Shown here: positions 6,166-8,591 of the stretch, in pieces
Layout of the letters: each line of letters opens with the position of its first letter
How positions within the stretch are numbered: the first letter of the stretch is position 1
DNA from: Chloroflexota bacterium
Lineage (GTDB): Bacteria; Chloroflexota; Dehalococcoidia; UBA6926; JACQUM01
Assembly (NCBI GenBank): GCA_016210295.1
Contig: JACQUM010000059.1
Span: 1 to 8,591 of the forward strand
DNA: 8,591 bases
Reading direction: 5' to 3'
Position numbers and translations under genes: made by a program
The notes under the pieces: model-generated
Databases searched by the model: none
What the model was told of the DNA's origin: nothing
Seen by the model: the letters and a program-made list of their open reading frames with translations, nothing else

Positions 6166-7398
6166 TCACCCCTTTCCCTCTGGTCTCCGTCGGTCCTTCC
6201 TTGACGAGGGTGCGCTTACACGGGCTGGCTCTGGCGGAGGGAAGCGGAGCACCAACCGGTCCTCTTCCATCTTCGCCTCCGTCACCTCGCGAGCGGCCAG
6301 GAGGCGGGGCAGGAACATGTTGCGGCGGAAATGGCCTGCCTGGACGACAAGCTCGTCTCCGGCGCGTATGAGGTTCACCTCCTCCTTGTGGATGAAGGGC
6401 AGGGGGAGGGTGAGGAGGTAGGTGCCGTCGCTCTCCTCGGTGACGGCCTGGTGGACGCCACGAAACTGGAACGCCGCGGGGTCCTTGTCGTCGAAGAGAG
6501 CCTCCCCGACCCTCTCCAGCATCTCCAGCCCCACAACGTCCTGCTCCATGAGGGGGACGTTGTAGATAGGAAGCGGAGCGAAGGAGCCGCGGATCAGCTC
6601 GAGGTTCCGCTCCTGCACCTCTTTCCAGGTGACGAAGTAGCCGGTGGTTGCCTCTTTGGGCAGGACGCGGTTGCAGATCACCAGGTCGGTGAAGTAGCCG
6701 TACAGGTTCAGGTAGGTGTAGGTCCGCAGCGCCTCCTTCACCACCATCTTCTCCGGGTTCACCACCAGACGGACGGAGGAGCGCTCCGGATCGACTAGGA
6801 TCTCACGCATCTGCCGGAGCTGCTCGAAGAGCTTTTGGACGGCGTCGAAGACCTGATCGGTGGGCAGAGGGATGTCCACGAAGGGACGCAAGACGGGCCG
6901 GACGATGCTCATAGCGCGGCGCTCGATGGGGAAGACGCGCTGCATGTACCAGCGGGCCATCTCAGGAAAGCTCAGCAGCTTGAGGGTGTCGGCGGTCGGC
7001 GCGCAGTCCACGACGCACAGGTCGTAGTTGCTGCTCTCGGCGTGATGGATGATGTTCAGCAGTCCTGCCAGCTCGTCCATGCCCGGCAAGATGGCGACCT
7101 CGCTGGCGACGAGGTCGCTGGAGCCCTGGGAGTGCAGCAGGGCCATCAGCCACCCGTGGATGGTCCCCCAGTGCCTCTCCATCTCCACGAGGACGTCGAT
7201 CTCTTGGCCCCACAGGTCGGTGGCGATGGGCGTGGGCTCCGCCCCCAAGGTCACGTCGAAGGAGTCGCCGAGAGAGTGGGCGGCGTCGGTGCTGAGCACG
7301 ATGGTCCGCAGGCCCCGGCGTGCGGCGCGCAGGGCGGTGGCGGCGGCGGTCGTGGTCTTGCCCACGCCGCCTTTCCCGGTGTAGAGAATGATGCGCAT
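6166..7398 (-). CDS. ArsA/Get3-family ATPase with C-terminal HSP20-like domain
   Basis: 410 residues, a single ATPase unit rather than the duplicated (about 580-residue) arsenite-pump ArsA. The N-terminus is MRIILYTGKGGVGKTT with the deviant Walker A (GKGGVGKT, 8-15) of SIMIBI NTPases. Switch I is D38-A-A-H-S (usually DPAHS), and switch II is D131-C-A-P-T-A-D-T; CN243RVLP is the likely adenine-loop Asn. Residues about 326-388 (TYLLTLPLP to LVLRFPPPE) form an HSP20-like beta-sandwich of the kind found at the end of bacterial ArsA-like proteins, followed by a basic 20-residue tail. No Cys cluster for arsenite is seen and there is no arsB or arsR neighbour, so arsenite efflux is unlikely. A Get3-like chaperone or targeting role is an inference. 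ATG 7398 is preferred over an in-frame start at 7473 because the protein then opens on the P-loop strand and an exact TATAAT sits immediately upstream. The gene is followed at 4 bp by the 75-residue gene. Confidence 0.9.
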   Translation of the reverse strand: MRIILYTGKGGVGKTTTAAATALRAARRGLRTIVLSTDAAHSLGDSFDVTLGAEPTPIATDLWGQEIDVLVEMERHWGTIHGWLMALLHSQGSSDLVASEVAILPGMDELAGLLNIIHHAESSNYDLCVVDCAPTADTLKLLSFPEMARWYMQRVFPIERRAMSIVRPVLRPFVDIPLPTDQVFDAVQKLFEQLRQMREILVDPERSSVRLVVNPEKMVVKEALRTYTYLNLYGYFTDLVICNRVLPKEATTGYFVTWKEVQERNLELIRGSFAPLPIYNVPLMEQDVVGLEMLERVGEALFDDKDPAAFQFRGVHQAVTEESDGTYLLTLPLPFIHKEEVNLIRAGDELVVQAGHFRRNMFLPRLLAAREVTEAKMEEDRLVLRFPPPEPARVSAPSSRKDRRRPEGKG

Positions 7399-7548
7399 GG
7401 CTGCATTATAGCCGCCGCGAGAGGAGAAGCCGCAGAATAGCCGAGAGTAAGAGTCGGAAGAGTCAAGGAGCACTCTTGATGGCGGTCGCCGTGTTCAGAA
7501 GGGGAGCCCGCTTCGGAAGGGAGATGGGGAGTCTATCGAGCCGCGGGC
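7399..7548. other. Intergenic region between the kinase and ArsA-like genes
   Basis: 150 bp without a credible gene. It contains, seen from the ATPase side, the TATAAT at 7410-7405, a direct repeat AAGAGTC (7449-7455 and 7458-7464), and the imperfect inverted repeat TCAAG/CTTGA (7463-7467 and 7475-7479). An 8-bp inverted repeat GAGCCCGC/GCGGGCTC (7504-7511 and 7543-7550) overlaps the kinase stop codon. It probably ends the kinase transcript and starts the ATPase transcript. Confidence 0.5.
7405..7410 (-). promoter_or_regulatory. Consensus -10 element placing transcription start on the ATPase ATG
   Basis: Minus-strand TATAAT (7410-7405), a perfect -10. Six nucleotides, GCAGCC, separate it from the A of ATG 7398, so a start 7 nt after its last T coincides with that A. 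No Shine-Dalgarno lies upstream of the ATG and no convincing -35 is present at 16-18 nt spacing. Confidence 0.5.
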
Positions 7549-7550
7549 TC
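7504..7550 (-). terminator. Inverted repeat at the end of the kinase gene (weak terminator candidate)
   Basis: Perfect 8-bp GAGCCCGC/GCGGGCTC arms separated by 31 nt, one arm overlapping the kinase TGA (7549-7551). The long loop and lack of a T tract make it a poor intrinsic terminator; listed as the only structural candidate there. Confidence 0.2.
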
Positions 7551-8591
7551 ACAGGGATGAGTTGTAGGGCGCCTTGGCGATGATCCAGGTACCCCTCCCT
7601 GGAGAAGCGTACAGACGGAGCTCGCCGCCGATGCGCCGGACATGTTGAGCAGCTTTTTGGAGCCCAGGGTAATCAGGGAGTTTCTCCCAAGCCGTCGCGG
7701 CGAAGCCGACGCCGTTGTCTCTAATGTGGAGAAGAACGTGATCCTGCTGAAACTCCAGGCTGATCGTGACCTCGGAAGCTCTCGAATGGAGAACGACGTT
7801 GGACAAGGCCTGTTGTGAGATGGCATACAGCACGTGCGACACCTCCGGCGACACCTCCGCGCGCCGGTCCGAGCGGGTGCAATCGAAGATGATCGGGTAT
7901 GACACCAGGCTCTCGACCTCGTCTACGAGGCTCTTTAGAGACGATATCACGTCCCTCTCCTCCCCGACAGGAATGTCGGGGAGCCCCAGGGCGGCGTGGA
8001 GCTTCGGAATCAGGGCGTCCAACGTCGGGCGCAACTGGGTGGTGTGCTCCTGTCTCGTGCCGATCAGCATCGGCGCGATGGCCCTGGCCTGGACGAGTCG
8101 GTTGTACAGAGGAAGCAAGGCTTGACGACGTCTGCTCTCTACTGTCTCCAGTGAGCCTTTATCTCCGCCGAAGGTGGCAGACCCTATTGATGCAACGGCG
8201 GCGCCTGCGGCTGCTACCAGGGCCGGTATCACCGTCCCCAGCAAGCGGTTGCCCTGGACGTCGCCGGCCAGATAGCCAAGGGTGAGGAACAGGAAGATGA
8301 AGACAGCCAAGCCGATCGTCCCGGGCACAAGGAGATTCTCCGTCTGCCGGTAGAAGTGGGAGGACTGGTACCGGACCACGGCGTAGGCGACCCCGACGGG
8401 TATAAAGAGGAGAGAGAACATCGCCAGATTGAGGGAGAGAGAAGACTCGATTAGAAACAAGAGACGAGGCAGCAGCGCTCCGAAGACAAGGGGACCGAGG
8501 CCGAGGGCGAAGGTGACGATGAGGATGGCCACCTGGGCCCGGCGCCCGCGGGAGGTGTTTTGCCGGAGGGACCAGGCGAGCTCCGCTAGAG
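7549..8591 (-). CDS. Membrane sensor histidine kinase, 5' end outside the window
   Basis: At least 347 residues are visible. The frame is open to the right edge and encodes a plausible upstream sequence (LRQN...RRAQVAILIVTF), so the GTG at 8532 is probably internal and the gene is truncated by the window. The visible N-terminal part has three or more membrane segments (ILIVTFALGLGPLVFGALLP; MFSLLFIPVGVAYAVV with RYQ; GTIGLAVFIFLFLTLGYLAG; a weaker one after), like the 7TM region of ComP-type kinases where IP.A.AYAV.RY is common. The cytoplasmic part ends in a GHKL ATPase domain: N-box AISQQALSNVVLHSR (about 7780-7825), G1 DNGVGF (7702-7719), G2 GLQKAAQHVRRIGG and PGRGTWI (about 7587-7650). 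The linker between membrane and ATPase domains lacks the HisKA_3 'ERxRIARELHD' phosphoacceptor box. No response regulator is visible next to it. Signal and target are unknown. Confidence 0.85.
   Translation of the reverse strand, partial: LAELAWSLRQNTSRGRRAQVAILIVTFALGLGPLVFGALLPRLLFLIESSLSLNLAMFSLLFIPVGVAYAVVRYQSSHFYRQTENLLVPGTIGLAVFIFLFLTLGYLAGDVQGNRLLGTVIPALVAAAGAAVASIGSATFGGDKGSLETVESRRRQALLPLYNRLVQARAIAPMLIGTRQEHTTQLRPTLDALIPKLHAALGLPDIPVGEERDVISSLKSLVDEVESLVSYPIIFDCTRSDRRAEVSPEVSHVLYAISQQALSNVVLHSRASEVTISLEFQQDHVLLHIRDNGVGFAATAWEKLPDYPGLQKAAQHVRRIGGELRLYASPGRGTWIIAKAPYNSSL

Noticed and set aside
6166..7398. Arsenite-pump ArsA assignment.
   Set aside because: Single-length ATPase, no arsenite-binding Cys cluster and no arsB, arsD or arsR genes nearby.
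6835..7440. 201-codon plus-strand reading frame opposite the ArsA-like ATPase.
   Set aside because: Low-complexity Gly/Val/Asp/His-rich translation, antisense to conserved ATPase motifs; a shadow frame.
7411..7466. Minus-strand TTGACT (7466-7461) as the -35 for the ATPase promoter.
   Set aside because: It is 50 nt from the TATAAT, far outside workable spacing, and a TATTCT closer to it is 21 nt away, also too far.
7399..7473. N-terminal extension of the ArsA-like ATPase from an upstream start at 7473.
   Set aside because: The added residues lie ahead of the P-loop strand where the family normally starts, and they cross the TATAAT element.
1..8591. CRISPR arrays, tRNA or rRNA genes, insertion sequences, phage or defence genes.
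   Set aside because: No regularly spaced repeats, cloverleaf-like segments, transposase or integrase motifs were seen on either strand.

Overview
The window is about 8.6 kb of high-GC (roughly 60% or more), densely coded bacterial chromosome with no RNA genes, mobile elements or CRISPR. The mix of genes looks like a free-living Chloroflexota bacterium, possibly Dehalococcoidia/SAR202-like: an EF-G2-type factor with the chloroflexal 'SHSG.GKT / GNT.SDY' style, a single-length ArsA/Get3-like ATPase with a C-terminal HSP20-like domain, a 7TM/ComP-type sensor kinase, and an ETF pair. This placement is inference from remembered family style and was not tested by a search.

Layout. (1) 33-2371, plus strand: etfB, etfA and a 146-residue protein of unknown function, closely spaced and probably one operon. 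(2) 2394-4463, minus strand: an EF-G paralogue, convergent with the etf operon, with a short hairpin in the 22-bp gap. (3) 4582-5898, plus strand: a membrane-anchored protein with an HEWAH...NE gluzincin-type metallopeptidase signature, divergent from the EF-G gene across a 118-bp promoter region and ending in a probable intrinsic terminator. (4) 5934-7398, minus strand: an ArsA-like ATPase followed 4 bp later by a 75-residue protein, a two-gene unit. The ATPase gene has an exact TATAAT placed so that transcription would start on the A of its ATG (leaderless). (5) 7549 to the right edge, minus strand: the 3' part of a membrane sensor histidine kinase that runs out of the window and lacks a recognisable phosphoacceptor-His motif.

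How they work together. The ETF genes supply an FAD/AMP electron carrier between dehydrogenases and a membrane acceptor; the dehydrogenase partners are not in the window. The ArsA-like ATPase and its small neighbour look like a functional pair, more Get3-like or chaperone-like than arsenite-pumping. The other units appear to be independent housekeeping or envelope genes. I see no defence or mobile system. The most unusual points are the altered GTPase motifs of the EF-G paralogue (AKTD for NKxD, DPPGY for DTPGH), the uncharacterised HExxH protein, the His-less kinase, the ArsA/75-residue pair and the putative leaderless promoter.
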